Shown: positions 38,972 through 53,100 of the stretch, one piece after another
Layout: each line of letters opens with the position of its first letter
Numbering within the stretch: position 1 is the stretch's first letter
NCBI GenBank assembly: GCA_013433145.1
Contig: CM024182.1
Coordinates: 7,331,474 to 7,395,473, forward strand
Direction: 5' to 3'
DNA length: 64,000 nt
Source: Ascaris suum
Lineage: Eukaryota > Nematoda > Chromadorea > Rhabditida > Ascarididae
The notes under the pieces: generated by a model
Told to the model about the DNA's origin: nothing
What the model saw: the letters and a program-made list of their open reading frames with translations, nothing else
The model's database searches: none
Made by a program: the position numbers and the translations under genes

Positions 38972-39128
38972 CAATTGGAATGCCAATTTCCGATCCATCT
39001 TTGTAACTCGTTGTCGCCTCATTTACAATTGACGTTGTCGTCTCAACTTCAGTTTTCGACATTCCTGCACCCGCAACGTCCAATTCGCTTTGCACATCGA
39101 TAAACCTCTCGTCGCCACTCATTTCCAT
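38972..39128 (-). CDS. Orphan first coding exon (gene 1 or SDR)
   Basis: ATG at 39128 follows a TTAATTACAG acceptor by 12 bases, as expected after trans-splicing or a 5' UTR intron. The 52 codons are Ser/Thr/Glu-rich (MEMSGDERFIDVQSELDVAG, ending SEIGIPIG) and end in phase 1 at a GTGAATC donor. Two downstream exons start in phase 1: the SDR exon at 37079 (giving IPIG-DLVGKVALIT) and gene 1 at 32341 (giving IPIG-KRQSATAEY). The SDR is already of full length without it, and gene 2 shows a similar join (IATIG-RARGMS), so I favour gene 1, with the SDR then lying in a same-strand intron. This is inference. Confidence 0.55.
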
Positions 39129-40090
39129 CCCGTAATTAACCTGTAATTAAACACAACCTTCGCTTTATGGAACTCATCTTTGAACGAGCACAACGCCGTT
39201 TACAGAATATAATTCTTTCCTAGAAATGTTTCCGAAATCAACCCTATATGGAAATCAAAACATCCCTGCAAAGCCGATAAGTCGGAGCCTCTTGGAGCCC
39301 TCTTCTCATCTAATATAATTATGTTTATAGTGCAATTTGAATTTGCTTCACGTATGATTTGCTTAAAAATTAAAATAACACATTGCTCAAAATAAATAAT
39401 ACTAATAATAATTAAATAAGAATTTACTAATTCTGCCTGAAGGCAGATGGGTTCAGAGAAAGATTACTCTGTAATATTACTAGGTGATGTTCTGATGTTC
39501 ATACTTCTCAAAAAACCAATAAACCCCTAAAAATAACGATATTTTCGTATTTTTATCATCGTTCGGCAAGCTGCATCTGTGTATCCCCATTCATCGACCC
39601 TTAGAAAATTGATTTCATAATAAATTATAGTATTTTCTAAAGAGAAATTTATAATATAACGATAGCATTTTATCCATTGAAAAAAGAACCTTAAGTACCA
39701 TTTGCAGCATATTTCTCTCTTTTGTGCTTCAATATATGTGAATATCTTTTGTTACACAAAAATAACATTTCTTCTTTATTCATTATTCTTTTATTTTCTA
39801 ATGAAATGAAAAAATTTTAATGCAAAATTTCTTCATTTAAAAAGAATTTTTTTTTTTGAAATATTTATGAGCTGAAAAAAAAAAAATTTAGTAAATTCAT
39901 TAAAATATTCTCGTAAAAAAAAAAGAGAGAGAGAGAGAAACACAACGATGAATGAAAAAATTGCTCTAACTTTTGATATCGTGAATTGTTTTCGATACTT
40001 TACGCAATAAACACATCAAAACATTTGTCTATATGCAACATCACTAAAATCTAAAATCAACTCGACGAACAACATTATATTATTTCGACT

Positions 40091-40232
40091 CAAATCTGTC
40101 CAACTCCACATCAAACCACCTATCCGATTTTATACCAATTCTATCCGATTTCACATCAAACCTTTCCGATTCCGCATCAAATCCGTCCGATTCCACAACA
40201 AATCTGTGGCTGATTGCACATCACATCTGTTC
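40091..40232. repeat. Degenerate minisatellite, unit about 24-26 bp
   Basis: Five to six imperfect copies of a unit like TCCGATTCCACATCAAATC. Copies drift in length and sequence. Confidence 0.75.
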
Positions 40233-41387
40233 GATAACATCGATTCATTGCCTAAATAAACTGCATATCAATCTCTGATATTAAATTGATAATTGACAAA
40301 TGATAAGCAATCTTTATGTAATGGAATCTTTTCTTTTTTTGGTTGAAAAATATTTATTGCAATATTAATAAACAATCATTAAAATTAGCAAATAAAAATA
40401 TAAATATAAAACGATCAGAAAAAAAAAAGATTCATTTTAAACGTTTTAAAGAGAACGAAAGAAAAGCAATTAAATTATAAAAATTACGCAAAAAAAAGAG
40501 AATTCTTTATTATTTCTTTTGAATCTTCGTTTATACTCAATTCCTATTTGTTTTTAAAATCATCCATCATTTATGTCGAATTATCAACTAAAAATCCGTT
40601 CAGCAACCACCCCTCTCACATCACATTTATCGGGATAATATTTAGACTATTGGATACTAGGGAATACCTGATTAAATACCTGCAATAAATCAAGTTTTAT
40701 GTTTTTTCACCTCCAATTTATTACTCCAATGCAACTACCCCATTAAGAGGCGAATAAACAAAAAAAGCAGGAAGCAACATACCATAAAGCCTTATATATA
40801 CGCTCTAAGGCCAATAGCGTTCCCACCCGGAAAGGAAGGAGAGGGATTTACTCACGTCCAAAGCTGAAAAGTTTAAAGCAGGCTTAGGTTTCCGGGAAAA
40901 ACGCCAGCTATTGCAACAATACGTTCCAGCAATCGGAGATTCCCGAATCAAAGTATGTCCTATTCTTAACAGTAGCCAACTTTCAAGTTGCACTGATATC
41001 AATTACCATGGAGGTGTAAAATGACCGCATAAAAGAATTCAAAAGACAAATTCATAGCGATATTTATATAGCAAAAGAAATTGATTATAAACAAAACAAA
41101 CATTAATGCATTAATAAAACATCGTATGTAAAAATTAACGACAAAGAATCAACAAATTAGAAATCACCGACCGCAAAAGTTTGATTAAAAAAGCTCTATG
41201 AGGTCTAGAACTCTATAATTCCACTTCAATAATCGAAAGAGCTGAGAACCTCTTTATCTAATCCTTTATGAAATGATCCACCCTCCATTAAACTAAAATT
41301 CTTATAATTAAAATTAACAAAAACACCTTATAGAATATTAGAAAATTCGATCAACAAAATCAAAAATGCGATAAACCTCTCCCTCCA

Positions 41388-41401
41388 CCCCCCCCCCCCC
41401 C
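41388..41401. repeat. Poly-C tract, 14 bases
   Basis: Uninterrupted C run, intergenic. Confidence 0.95.
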
Positions 41402-42088
41402 TCAGTGATCATGATCCAATCGTCAAGTTTAACCAACAGTTGATAAAAAAAAACGAACAAGTCACATATCGACATGAGACGAGCCACAAAGTGCTCAAAA
41501 TTGTTGTCAACAGTATTTGCGTGGCAATATTACCGCTCACAATGACCATCAACGTTTCCGCCGACAACAAACAAGACACAAGTTACAGACGATGCAAATC
41601 AACACTGACGCTGAGCGACCGACCAACTGGAATTGCGCGAGAATAAGCATACCTTGGCATCGTTATTACAGGTGCTGTATAGCTTTGGGACAAGCTTGCT
41701 AAATTACTCCCAAGCATACTCTTACTAGGCAATTTACTGCAATTCTAATAAAAATAAAAAATGCTAAGCTTATTTTTCCTCCTTCAAACCTCCCCACCTG
41801 ATCACAACTTGTTCAGCGAATATTCGTTCGATCCTCATTTCTTGTGTCCGTTGCTCAGCATCTCCATTTTATTTCTTATGCAAATAAACCAAATAACTGT
41901 TGAACACTCCATTTAAAATCACTGCTATCAAAAATACGAGATCGAGCTAAACAAATCCTTTCTTTAACTTCAAACTATACGATTTTCAACGTTTTGATGG
42001 CTGGCTAAGTTGAGATTTTACAGGCGATCTTAATACGTGCCGAGTTCGACATTACCGAGCCCATCAAATCGTCCACACCCTTTCTCTT

Positions 42089-42102
42089 CCCCCCCCCCCC
42101 CC
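42089..42102. repeat. Poly-C tract, 14 bases
   Basis: Uninterrupted C run, intergenic. Confidence 0.95.
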
Positions 42103-42360
42103 TCCCTCCCGTCCACACCTCCTCGCATTAAAATAATAAAAAAGCAATGTGGCTCACAATTCTCACCACAAAATTCCCACCCGACGAGGCAGAAAACTTC
42201 CCTTAAATCTTCTCAACTATTTCATAACCGCAAAAAACTCTCTACTTAAGAGAATAGAAAGCAACAAGAACTTTTAAGAAGAAATCATTCAAAGAACTGA
42301 GACAAATCGAATAACTACGTAAATTAACTATAAATAAACAAATAATAATACCAAGCGAAG

Positions 42361-42436
42361 CTCCTATAATAGCTCAGTGGGTTAGTGCATCGCCTCGGAA
42401 AGCGAAACTTCACGGGTTCAAATGCGCACCACTCTC
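42361..42436 (+). repeat. tRNA-derived element (best preserved)
   Basis: TAGCTCAGTGGGTTAGTGC is a near-perfect tRNA A box and D arm. TCGC and GCGA can form an anticodon-like stem, and GGGTTCAAATGCG is a B box. The T and acceptor stems do not pair well, so this is not scored as a working tRNA. It is most likely the head of a tRNA-derived SINE or a pseudogene. Confidence 0.6.
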
Positions 42437-42660
42437 GAGGCAATCTTTCCACTTGTCATTTAATAATTTCGAGATTCCAAAAGTAAGTGTAAATATAACA
42501 CACCAATATAACGAGACGGTAGTGTAACTGTTGGATCGACATGATAAAACATGAAGAGAAGAAGGAAGATATAGGTGTGTCAAGCAACATTTAACCACAC
42601 ACTATATAACCCTCTCTACTACATGCGAAGGTATCATACTTTGAAGATTATAATGACTTT

Positions 42661-43442
42661 TTAATCGAACGAACATCCGAACTCCTCCGTTAGACATTGT
42701 TGATGCATATCGGTGAGTCTAGCACGGACATCATTCGAAATTGCCAAGAAGTCAACCGTTGTGAAGTAATCATAACGTGATAGCACGCAATCCAATCGAG
42801 CGTGAATATATCTGTAAATGAACAGAATTATACAATATGGAATGAAAATAAAACAATTTTGATGAAAGATTCATAGCTTAGCGAATGCGTAGTCCATCCA
42901 GCTATGAGAATGGAAGTTTACGGATTCGATCTTTCACTGCCCCTTTTACTTTCAGCTTCTGAGTCATCCTAACTACTCTTTTCTTTGCAAAAGCTTACCA
43001 CGACAAAACCCTTCCATCCCATCAAATACTATTTTTACGGCATTCAACCAATACATCCAACATCATAACAGTAAGGTCGGTCGATACTAGTAACATCTAC
43101 AATCCTGATAGGCGCTGCATATTCCTGCTGAAGTTTTCACCCATTCTCGGATGCTGTTGCCGTTTATCGATCTGATTGCAATACATCGAAATAATAATTA
43201 AATCTACACCTCTTCTGCATTTGCTGAGTGGAGAAAGCACCAGTTCGTTGATTCCAAAAACGTTCCACATGCTCGAGGACAACATCTTCCGGCGGCAGTG
43301 GATGTTGCGAGAAATCAACGCCACATGATGCGCATTGAATAAGACCCACGTTAAGATCGCTAAGGAATACAACGTTGAATGGCTCGTCGTTATGGTATGG
43401 CCGTGTGAATCGTCGCATACTTGGTTGTGCCATACGCTCCAT
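42661..43442 (-). other. Gene 2 terminal CxxC...HxxxxC module
   Basis: Exons 43442-43210 (233 nt) and 42811-42661 (151 nt). Residues: RRFTRPYHNDEPFNVVFL, CASCGVDF, PPEDVVLEHVERFWNQRTG, then YIHARLDCVLSRYDYFTT and EEFGCSFD before the stop. CASC and HARLDC could bind one zinc ion. Confidence 0.87.
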
Positions 43443-46400
43443 CTAATATATATTAATTATGCTGTACATTTTTATTAACATTTGAAAGCACAAAAATTCT
43501 GCAGGAAAATTATAAATTAACTAAACGAAAATTTCGCACAGAAATTCGGTCGTAAAAATTCAGAACGCATTCGTCTTGCCTTCAAATTTTTCATTTTCAC
43601 CTTCATTCTTTTATAATATTCATTCAAGAAAGCATCAAAATAAACTAACAACATCCTCATGTGTTAGTGGATATCCGTCAGAAACATCATCATCGATGCC
43701 CTCCTCGTAAAGGGTTATCGACGACGGTGCAGCAATCGAACCTGAGCGTTTTACCTGCTTTGCTGCGACTGGTACCTCATCACCATCAAGTAACATACGC
43801 TTTCGTAAATCACTTCTGAAAATTCATCACTCATTCATACTACCAATCAAATGCATAGGATCAACAGCTAATCATACTATTTGCATGTCATATAACATTC
43901 AAATCCCCCCCCCTTCCCCCCACCCTCTATACTCATGTATTCCATTCGAATATCAAGATATAAATGCACCTCAAGGAAAATAACAATTTTAGACGAAGAT
44001 CAAATTCGGAACGTTCCTTGTATTGCAGGGCTGTAAAATCGAAGTTCTCACACTGCAATGAAAAGGTCTCACAAACTTTTTTCAATGCAACCCGTTTCAC
44101 CTTGTCCCACAGATAGAATTATAAACCCGTGAGCTCGTATTCGGAGTAATACGGTACGTAAAAATGCTTTGCCTCTCTTGCAAATATGTCGAAACATCAG
44201 TAAATAAAATTTGATATACAATAACAACAATGATTTAGGGTTGGCCATAGCCGAAAAATCAAGACGAGCGAATTTCATACCTTATGCTTAAAATGCTCAT
44301 TACGCAACTGCAAAAATCTTATCTTCCTCCATGAATTATTTGAAAATATCATCCACGAGCAAAAAAAAACTGTTGTTGCAATGCAAAATTCTTCCATTAA
44401 ACATAGAGAATCCGCTTATATTTCTAGTCGAAATTTTGCATTATGAGATAGTAAACCCAAATAACTTTTTAAAATAATGGCCTTCAGAATTTCCCCTTTT
44501 TATTTTTTTCGAATTTCAAAAAATTTGACTTCACCCTCAATTTTTTGCCGCTCTAGACATCTCGCTCTTCAAAAATACAAACATAAAGATCCTTCATCTT
44601 AAATGCATGAAACTTTGCTTACTGTCGCTTTGATTTTTCGTCCTCTTTTCTGCTCCTTATTTCTGCGAGCACACTTGGCTCCTTCCTCTGATAAGCCTCC
44701 AACTTTGTCCTTGAATTGCCATGCGGCATCGGCTCGATCATTGAATTCGGTCCTATGTCATATGTGACCAACGCATATCTTAAAATGCAATGTGTTATTT
44801 ATAACGTCATCTGTCATTAACTACCCTGTAACCAACGGCTGTGACTGCAGACTTCTACTGGATACCAAAGACAAACACGACTACAGCGCACTTTCCGCCT
44901 ACTACAAATATATGGACCTATTAGAGGGGGTCGCAGGGATCTTTCTGAGTCAATGGAAAAAAGAAATTCGCAAGTTTCATTTCATATCCGGAGACCGGGA
45001 TTAAAAGGATTCATAGGTCATGTGGAGATCCAATAGCAAAAGTACGGAAAAAATTCCTACTCACTTAACGAATTTTCCACTTGCTCCTATATTCCGTCTC
45101 TGCAAATACAGTGATGACTTTCTGGACCACATGATCCAATGCCATGCACAATTATTTAACCGACTCCACAGTTAAAGGATCGCAATTTTCACCCAATATC
45201 TTTGCTTACCCCCCTCTACCCCCTTCTCACTCCCTATGCAGCAACATTAAGATGCTATACAACCTCGAATCAATGCTTCTCTCAACCGGACCTAGACTTT
45301 ACCAACAGGCATGCGAACAGCCCTAACAAAAACAACAACATCCCCATGACGCGAAAAGTGCTCGTCACTTCGCTTTCATCAACTACTCACTAGGATGCAC
45401 TACTCAAAAGCCAAAGAGAAATGCCCTAATCCGTTCCTTTCAAAACAGCTCACCTCTCTTGGCAATCATCAGCGCTCCTAACGGGGGTGACATGCTAAGC
45501 ATAAACCAGAAAGTGTTCTTGAAAAAAATGTAAACCCAATCAATATAAACATACAAATATGTATAAAATTAACCTCGAATATCCATGTTCACTGCTCAAC
45601 TGCCAGATGATTTTGCGCACTGACCCATCCGGGATGGCATTCGGATGCACGTATGTTTTTCGAGTGATAACAAAATCGTGCTCGCCCTCTACACAACGCA
45701 TCTTGTCACGATTATAGAAGAATTTACGCATTGTCATACGACGTCCTTGAGACGCATTCCACTGACCTAAAACTCATTCCATTCTACAATACCGTGAAAA
45801 GTGATAAATGGGGAAGGGGGATAAAAGACTGGAGAGAAGGGGAAGGAGCTTAGGATAGAAAAGTTGGCGGTATTCGGTACAGGAAAGGAATCGAATAACA
45901 CAATTACATCGCTTCGTATAGCCAGAATTAGGTATACATAGTACTAACGGACGTAACAGACGTAATTTACCACCAAGAACATTTTAAATCAAAAATTTTA
46001 AAAAATGCTAGAGAAAACTGACTTGGCTGCTCCAGAATACTCAAAATATATTACTTCTTTTATTGCTTTGCTTTACAAATAGTTGCTGCCCAGAATTTTC
46101 ACTGCTCCATCTTCAAATGGGACACCATCAAATGATTTCGGTTATGCACATATAACCTCTCCGTGCTGATTATTTACAGAAAATACGAGTTTTGCTTGAT
46201 GTAGCTACTAAACAATTATCTTCTGCCATCATCCCTCAGTCACAATTCTTTAGATTGACTATTTTTGATAGAACTAACATTGGATATTGGACAGCAATAA
46301 ACAGTTTGTTATCATAAAATCTCTAAAGATATAAAAAGTGCGATTTGCTTCAGTAGCTCAGCAGCAAATCGTCCGCTCGGTAAATCAAACGTTGCAAGTT

Positions 46401-47051
46401 CGGGTGCCACAATTAGACCAACCACTGAATCTCAACTACAACCGATGTCACCAGGAAACTCGGAAAACAATTCTCCGCATCATAGTCAATCACGTACCAT
46501 CTATCTCTTACGCTACTTAAAGCAAAATTCATATGCTACATTAAAGCAACATTTATAACGGAAAAATGTTTCGACTTTACTGTTAAATGCAATTCTCAAA
46601 ATATTCAACTCTTAACTAAGGCATCGAATCAGAGAACATATATGCCCAACATTCCGTAGAAAGGTGTTCAAATGCTCCTAATTATTATTTTAAATCTAAG
46701 ACATACAATATAAAATTCATCCGTACTATCCTTAAACTATCACCCAAAAAGTCCCAATTATAAAACATTCCCACTGGCAAATAAACGGGAAAAAATAGAG
46801 TAAAATAAAATACAAACAAAAATAAAAAATCCACAAGATTTAATACCAAGGTTATCGGTGCTGAGATCGGTAACCGCCACTCGAGTCGTATCCACTAGAA
46901 ACGCTAACTGAACGCCGATCTCAGTTGGCGCTCGCACTATATCCAAATGTGGAACAACAGTACATACCGGTTCATTCAAACTACAAGAAATAAATAAACA
47001 AAACAAATAAATAAATAAACGTATGCATATATGTATTTCTACTTATTTATT

Positions 47052-47117
<66 letters not shown>

Positions 47118-50100
47118 AACCATTCAATCGGTAACGCAAACTTAACTGGGTTCATCTTAATTTTCCCATATTTTTGTATGAAAATTTAAAATTCGAAAAC
47201 TCAAAGTGAATATTCCATGCGAAGAATTTCAAAAAAATGTTACAAAATTTGAGAAGAAAAAAGGAAATAAAGGCAGTTTTGAGGGAAACTGATATGCGAA
47301 AAATGTAAGAAATGGAATTACACTTCACAAATCCTCTCAATATTCAAATAAAAGCCTACTGCCCAGTATCATACAACTGAATGGGATAGAACCAGTAAAT
47401 TAAGATGTAACAATGCTAATAACATCATTTGCATTTTTCTAAGCATTGCATTTGCATGTTTTTTAAGGAATTTTCCTCAGCTGATTCGTAAAATTACAGT
47501 TAAGGTTTTCATTGATGACCGGTCATCGCATCACGTTAAATGGCTTCGACCCCATTCGTCAGCACATTCTCAACGGTATGGCCTCAACTACATAGCTTAA
47601 ATGCCTCCACCTCATCCCCCCTCCTCCCATAAATTATACGAATCCCCACTGGAGAGACAATGACCATTTTCAGAAATTGCTAATATGGGAGTAAGTGATG
47701 CTGGATGAGCAATAAAAATTACATATGAAGCCAGAAAAAGGTTCTTGAATAACTACACGACGGATATCATGCAAAAATGCATAATTAAGCAACGTAATTA
47801 CTCAAACAAAACTGCTGCAGCCCTTATTCTTTACGACATTTAAATGAACGTTCTTTTTTAAAGGAAGGATTCAATTCAAGCAAGTGAGTTATATTTATTT
47901 ATGTAAACACGTTTAAGAAGAAAGTGAAAATTGCTGTGAAATCCACCTACTTCCACGGTTGCAACAGAATATCGATAGGGAGGTCATTGATAGAATTAAT
48001 GAAACGGCGTCGATAAACAGGATCCGATGTTAGTCTTGCAATTTCATCCGATAACGTTCTGCAAACACAACTTTTGCAACGTGGCAGCACTACTCAGCAA
48101 TGATGCACAATAGCGTCAGACATGGATCGCCTATTCATTACTATTAGTACACTACCTGACAGCACCGGCAATTGCTTGGCTTGCTTCCACCCTCAGCCAA
48201 AGAAGCCTCACATCGATGTAATTTTTATTTTCATTTTTTTCAACTACCTCATAAGTCCGAAATGATAAGCTCGGAAATTTCCACTTAATATCACATCGAA
48301 CAACGCAGCAGTAACATATCAAGCACTTCCCACGTGCTCAGTGCAATCATTAAACTTGACGTCTAAAAAATCAGAAGACCGAATTCAACAGAAGCATTCT
48401 TCCTCAATTCTGGCAACATTATGAACTCAAAGAGACCACAGCAATTCCAAACGTCCAGTTCTTAAAGATAAACTTGAATAAACGCTGGAAGCGGCACATA
48501 AGACCACCAACGTTAATGGATGCTAATCTAAGAAGTGCAGCTATAACTTTACTCCATCAAGAAATATTTGAGTTCCCTAAAAAATATTCTGAATTAATTC
48601 GTACAAATTTCGAATATTCAAATAAAACATCTACAAATTTCCTCAAAACATAACCAATCCTCATGTCACACTTACTGTTCATCGTCTGGCAACAATGCTG
48701 GCACATGCTGAGATCGCCTTGCATTCGCCGGTAGCATTAGTGTTGCTCCATCATCGATACTATACGATAACAACGTATACCTAAAAACCGAGATTAGACA
48801 GGGCACTGCGTGTTCAAAAAAACCTTTAAATTCACGACTACGACTTGAAGCCCATGTGCAATAGCGTGGCAACATCGCTTATACGATATGCGCATCCACA
48901 AATTTCAAATCATGAAGCGCACTGTCTGCACGCATGCATGTCTGCGTCCGTCTATCTGCCTGTCTTCGTGGTAGTTTCAACTCGAAAACACCACTGAATC
49001 TATAGTGCTACGAAATCTGCTGGGTGCAATTTGAAAGATAGGATGATTTTCTGCAACATCGGTTTTCCTTTTACATGGTCGGCTGACAAAAAACGATTTC
49101 TTCTAGAAGATCTTTACTAGCGAATGGAATATTTTTCAAAAGAGAAGGCGTTATTCCGAACATTTTATTACTTGCACACACCAAAAAAAACTGCTATTGC
49201 ACAAGGTTGACTGACTGAAGCGGAAGTTTTCGCGAAACAATTTCTCACTATTTTCAAATGTCCACAACTTAAAGTAGTTTGGACACAATGATAGACATAT
49301 AAGGCCGACTCTGCTGAAGATATCACAATCAAAGCTTCTCTGACTCATTAGTCGGGACTCGAGAGCAGACAAGCTGAAAGAGAGACAAACAAACAGGCTG
49401 ATAGGAGAACAGGATGCAACACAAGAACCCAACGATATATAGATTAGAACACCAAATCCCCATAATGCAGCACTTCTAGAGAATTTATGCTTACTAGGGC
49501 TTGTTATGAACCATGAAATTTCATAGGCAGCCTATTATAAAGCCCCAGTAATCATAGATCACCTGGAATTACTATATTTAAATTTATAAAATTTGCAATT
49601 CTACAGTTTCAATAGGGCAATAACGTTTAACCTATCCCATATATGATAACGGCTAAACAAAGCAAAAAATATACTTTTAATTGCTCCTATAAAAACAATC
49701 CTTTTTCTTCATATCGCATATCTCTCATTTCAAATTTTGTAGTTTCGTTAATGATCATTCAATTTCATCAAATTCTCTCATCAGACAAGCGTATTACGTT
49801 GGCAAACATCAATTAGTTAGAATCCTAACCAGCACGCCGCTTGCTTAAATACACCACTAACTGCCGCTCATTTTCCTTTCAGTTAACTGTATCTACATCC
49901 TTCAAATATTACATAATATAAAACGATGATTTCTAATAAAGCTATACTTGAATTCCCTTTCCTCTCTGTTAACATATCACCTTTTCTTCCGCTTGCGCCC
50001 GCTATATAAACGTAAAATTACCTCGTAAAGGTACCATCAGATCGTTTGCACTGCCATATAACTCTAGCGATCGAGTTTGGTGGATCACAATAAGGATGAG

Positions 50101-53100
50101 AGTATTTCCTTCGAAAGACACAGAAATCATGATTGTCTGCTGAGCACCTTTGTCCCTCTCGATCGTAAAAGAATTTTATCACCGACATACGTTTACCTTC
50201 TTTAGCATTCCATACGCCTAAAAATATTCATTAAATATAAAATACTAAAATTATTGAAAAAAAATTGGATTAGGCACATTGTTACTGCGGTTTAAATGAA
50301 CGATTACGATAATAAATGGATAAAATGGCTCACATATGCCCTAACAATCGATACACTTTTCTAAACAAATAAACTTTACACCAAGTATTATAAAAATTGA
50401 AACCTGAAAACTTTCTAGGTAAACAGTGAAAAAACCAAGAGTTGAAAAAAATTTTAAAATCAAAGCAAGAGGTGCAATTTCTTTTATTTCCGATAAGGTA
50501 TTTAAGCGTAGCTACAACAAGAAAATTAAGGCAAAATAGCGGCATTTATTTATTCCCTTGAGGACGGGTGGGAATCGCTAGCTCGCCACCCTCTTTGACG
50601 TTTTCGTTTCTCTCTTTGCGATCAGCGATAAATGCATTCCAAATGCTCATGTCTATTTCTGCAGAACAATAGAACAACAGATGGTGGAGGATATTCTATG
50701 AAAGAGATAAGTACATGACCCCTTCGACAGGATTAAATCATGTGCCGAAAAATTGCACGACAAAACTTTCAGCAAGAAAGACGCAATCTAACGCTCCCTT
50801 TTTTTCTTCACCGAATCCACTGCTAGCCTCCCACTTACCTCTCTAAAGGCATCGTTAAAGCCTTATACTTATTACCAATAAATATGGCCATTAGAAAATA
50901 TTAAAATGAGACAACCTTTGCAACACTGAATAGAGAGAACTCATCAACAAAGAAGAGCAAGAATACCTCGCGATAAATGGTATGAACTTTTGCTGTGAAA
51001 GTTTCAATACTCAATCAATTAATGCGGGTAAATCTCCCTAGTTAAGAATGCCACCTGTTGATCTCCTGGGGTTCGGCTTATTCGCCTTTACAATTCCCCA
51101 CACGGGGAACGAAAATTCAACGGGAAAATTTGAGAAGGCAACACACCAAGATTGTCGTTTCCGATTTCGCTACTAGGCATACGAGATGAATCAACAACGA
51201 ATGACATTTGCGCTCCAATACCAGTCAAATGAATCTGTGGAACCACACGATTTACAGGTGCTACATCTTCGGTTCTAAAAGTTAAAATTATTATCATCAT
51301 TTACTTACAAAATATTAACAAGAGCCAGATGACTTCCACCTCACTTCAAAGGAAATCTGCTTCAAGTATCATCTCCAAATGATCCATCTCTAATAAGCTG
51401 TGATGCATCCGAAAAGCGACAGCCACAAAAAGTTCAACAGCTTTCATCTTCCACTCGCCTTCCACCACCATCACTGATCAATACTTATGGATCAAAAAAA
51501 TCAATAAATCAATCCAACCGCTTAGATAACTGCTCCCAAATTTTTTGGAGGGAAGGAAAGCAATAAAATTACTCCTACAATGTAATGCATGGAAAATTCC
51601 AAAAATTCGCTATTGAGACAAAATCTTTTAAAAACTGGATTTGTCAGCAATAAAAAGCCAATAAAAGATTCTCTATCGATCAGAGAAACCCTTACTTTGT
51701 ACAGAAGAAAACCATATTCATCTCTCTAATAACGCCTCATCATAAAAAAAATCCCCCTTTCCAATCGTGCTTTCCGAAATCAAACTTTTCCCAACCACGC
51801 TTCCCGAAATCAAATTGCTCTCCAATCGTGATTCTCGAAAACAAACCTCACTTCCCGCTTGTCTAAATCTCCTTTCTCGATTCTATTCCATAATATACTC
51901 ATAATATCTCTCCATCCCATCTTATATGACCAAATAATCAACAATTCAATAGACAAACATTTCTTCAGCTCTCAATAAATCGAGCGGTAGCTCACTAATC
52001 GAGCTTATAAACGTTCTCGTAAACGGTACGGCATCTGTTAGTTGTCCAATACGTTCACTCATCTCTCTGAAAATTATAGCCTTATGTCCAGCGAAAAATA
52101 ACAATTGCATACATTATCTAAACTTTAACATACAATATGTACGCCATACTTCAGTGTTACCGATACTAGAAGAAACTGTAATATCAAAAAAGACATCGAA
52201 AAATAGTTTACATATTAAAAGAGACTATAAATCGAGATGGATTTTCCGGAACAGGAAACTTTCCGGGAGTTGCTTGTACGTAAAATAATGGCACTATAAT
52301 TATTTATTTAATTATGAAACTTTCTGGCTAGTGTTGGCCCTATGAACTGACTTGTCCCGTTCACAAAGCCGAAACGAAGCGTTTACGGCCATATTTATTA
52401 CTTTTTCCTATACGCATCATAAGCACAGTGAAGAATAAAAACTTCAACATACTCGTCGGAAATAGCAAAGAATTTATTCTGTTGACCAGCTGGACTTTCA
52501 TCAACATTTATTTCCGATACCTCGTCATCGGACATCTCTTCCACATTCACCTGAAATACGGCAACGAATGGCATAAGCAAAAGAAGGTTTGATTTAAATG
52601 ATGACGACAAGAGAAGTATGACACGATCACCTGATAGACAACAACTTCATCCAAGAACACGGTGAAAACTCCAGAAGTCATTGCAACTCCTCCCCCTCCC
52701 CCCCCCCCCCTCCAAAAGCCCTATCAGCGTCAAGGCTTTCAATGTGTTTAACAGTGCAACGTTTTTCTCAACGTGAAATTCCACCCCCAACTCCCGCCCC
52801 CCTCTCCCATAACAAATTGAAACGTTTAAGAAATTGTTTTCAGAATATTTCTGTTAGCTGTATTATTATATCTGTAAAGCTCATTAAACATGTCCATCTT
52901 TCTGCCTCACAACTACAATCTAAAGAACAGCATAGCTAAGCCTACACTTAATGGGTGTAACTTACACACAACTCTACCGCCTATACCATAGTTTACGTTG
53001 ATCCATCAATTTCAGTAACACCCTCAGATATCTAAGGCGTTAAAAAATTTGCATAAGTTTAAAATTAGCTGGTTTTTCGTTTTACATCAATTTGGCCGAA

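Larger units (their letters stand above)
39129..42660. other. Intergenic region, no gene seen
   Basis: It lies upstream of the exon at 39128 and downstream of the gene 2 stop. Contents: a minisatellite at 40091-40232, C runs at 41388-41401 and 42089-42102, and a tRNA-derived element at 42361-42436. A + strand frame at 41440-41646 and a - strand frame at 41002-40805 have no recognisable motifs. Confidence 0.5.

Noticed and set aside
42361..42436. A working tRNA gene with a possible CGG anticodon.
   Set aside because: The anticodon loop would have eight bases and the T and acceptor stems do not pair, so it is listed as a tRNA-derived element.
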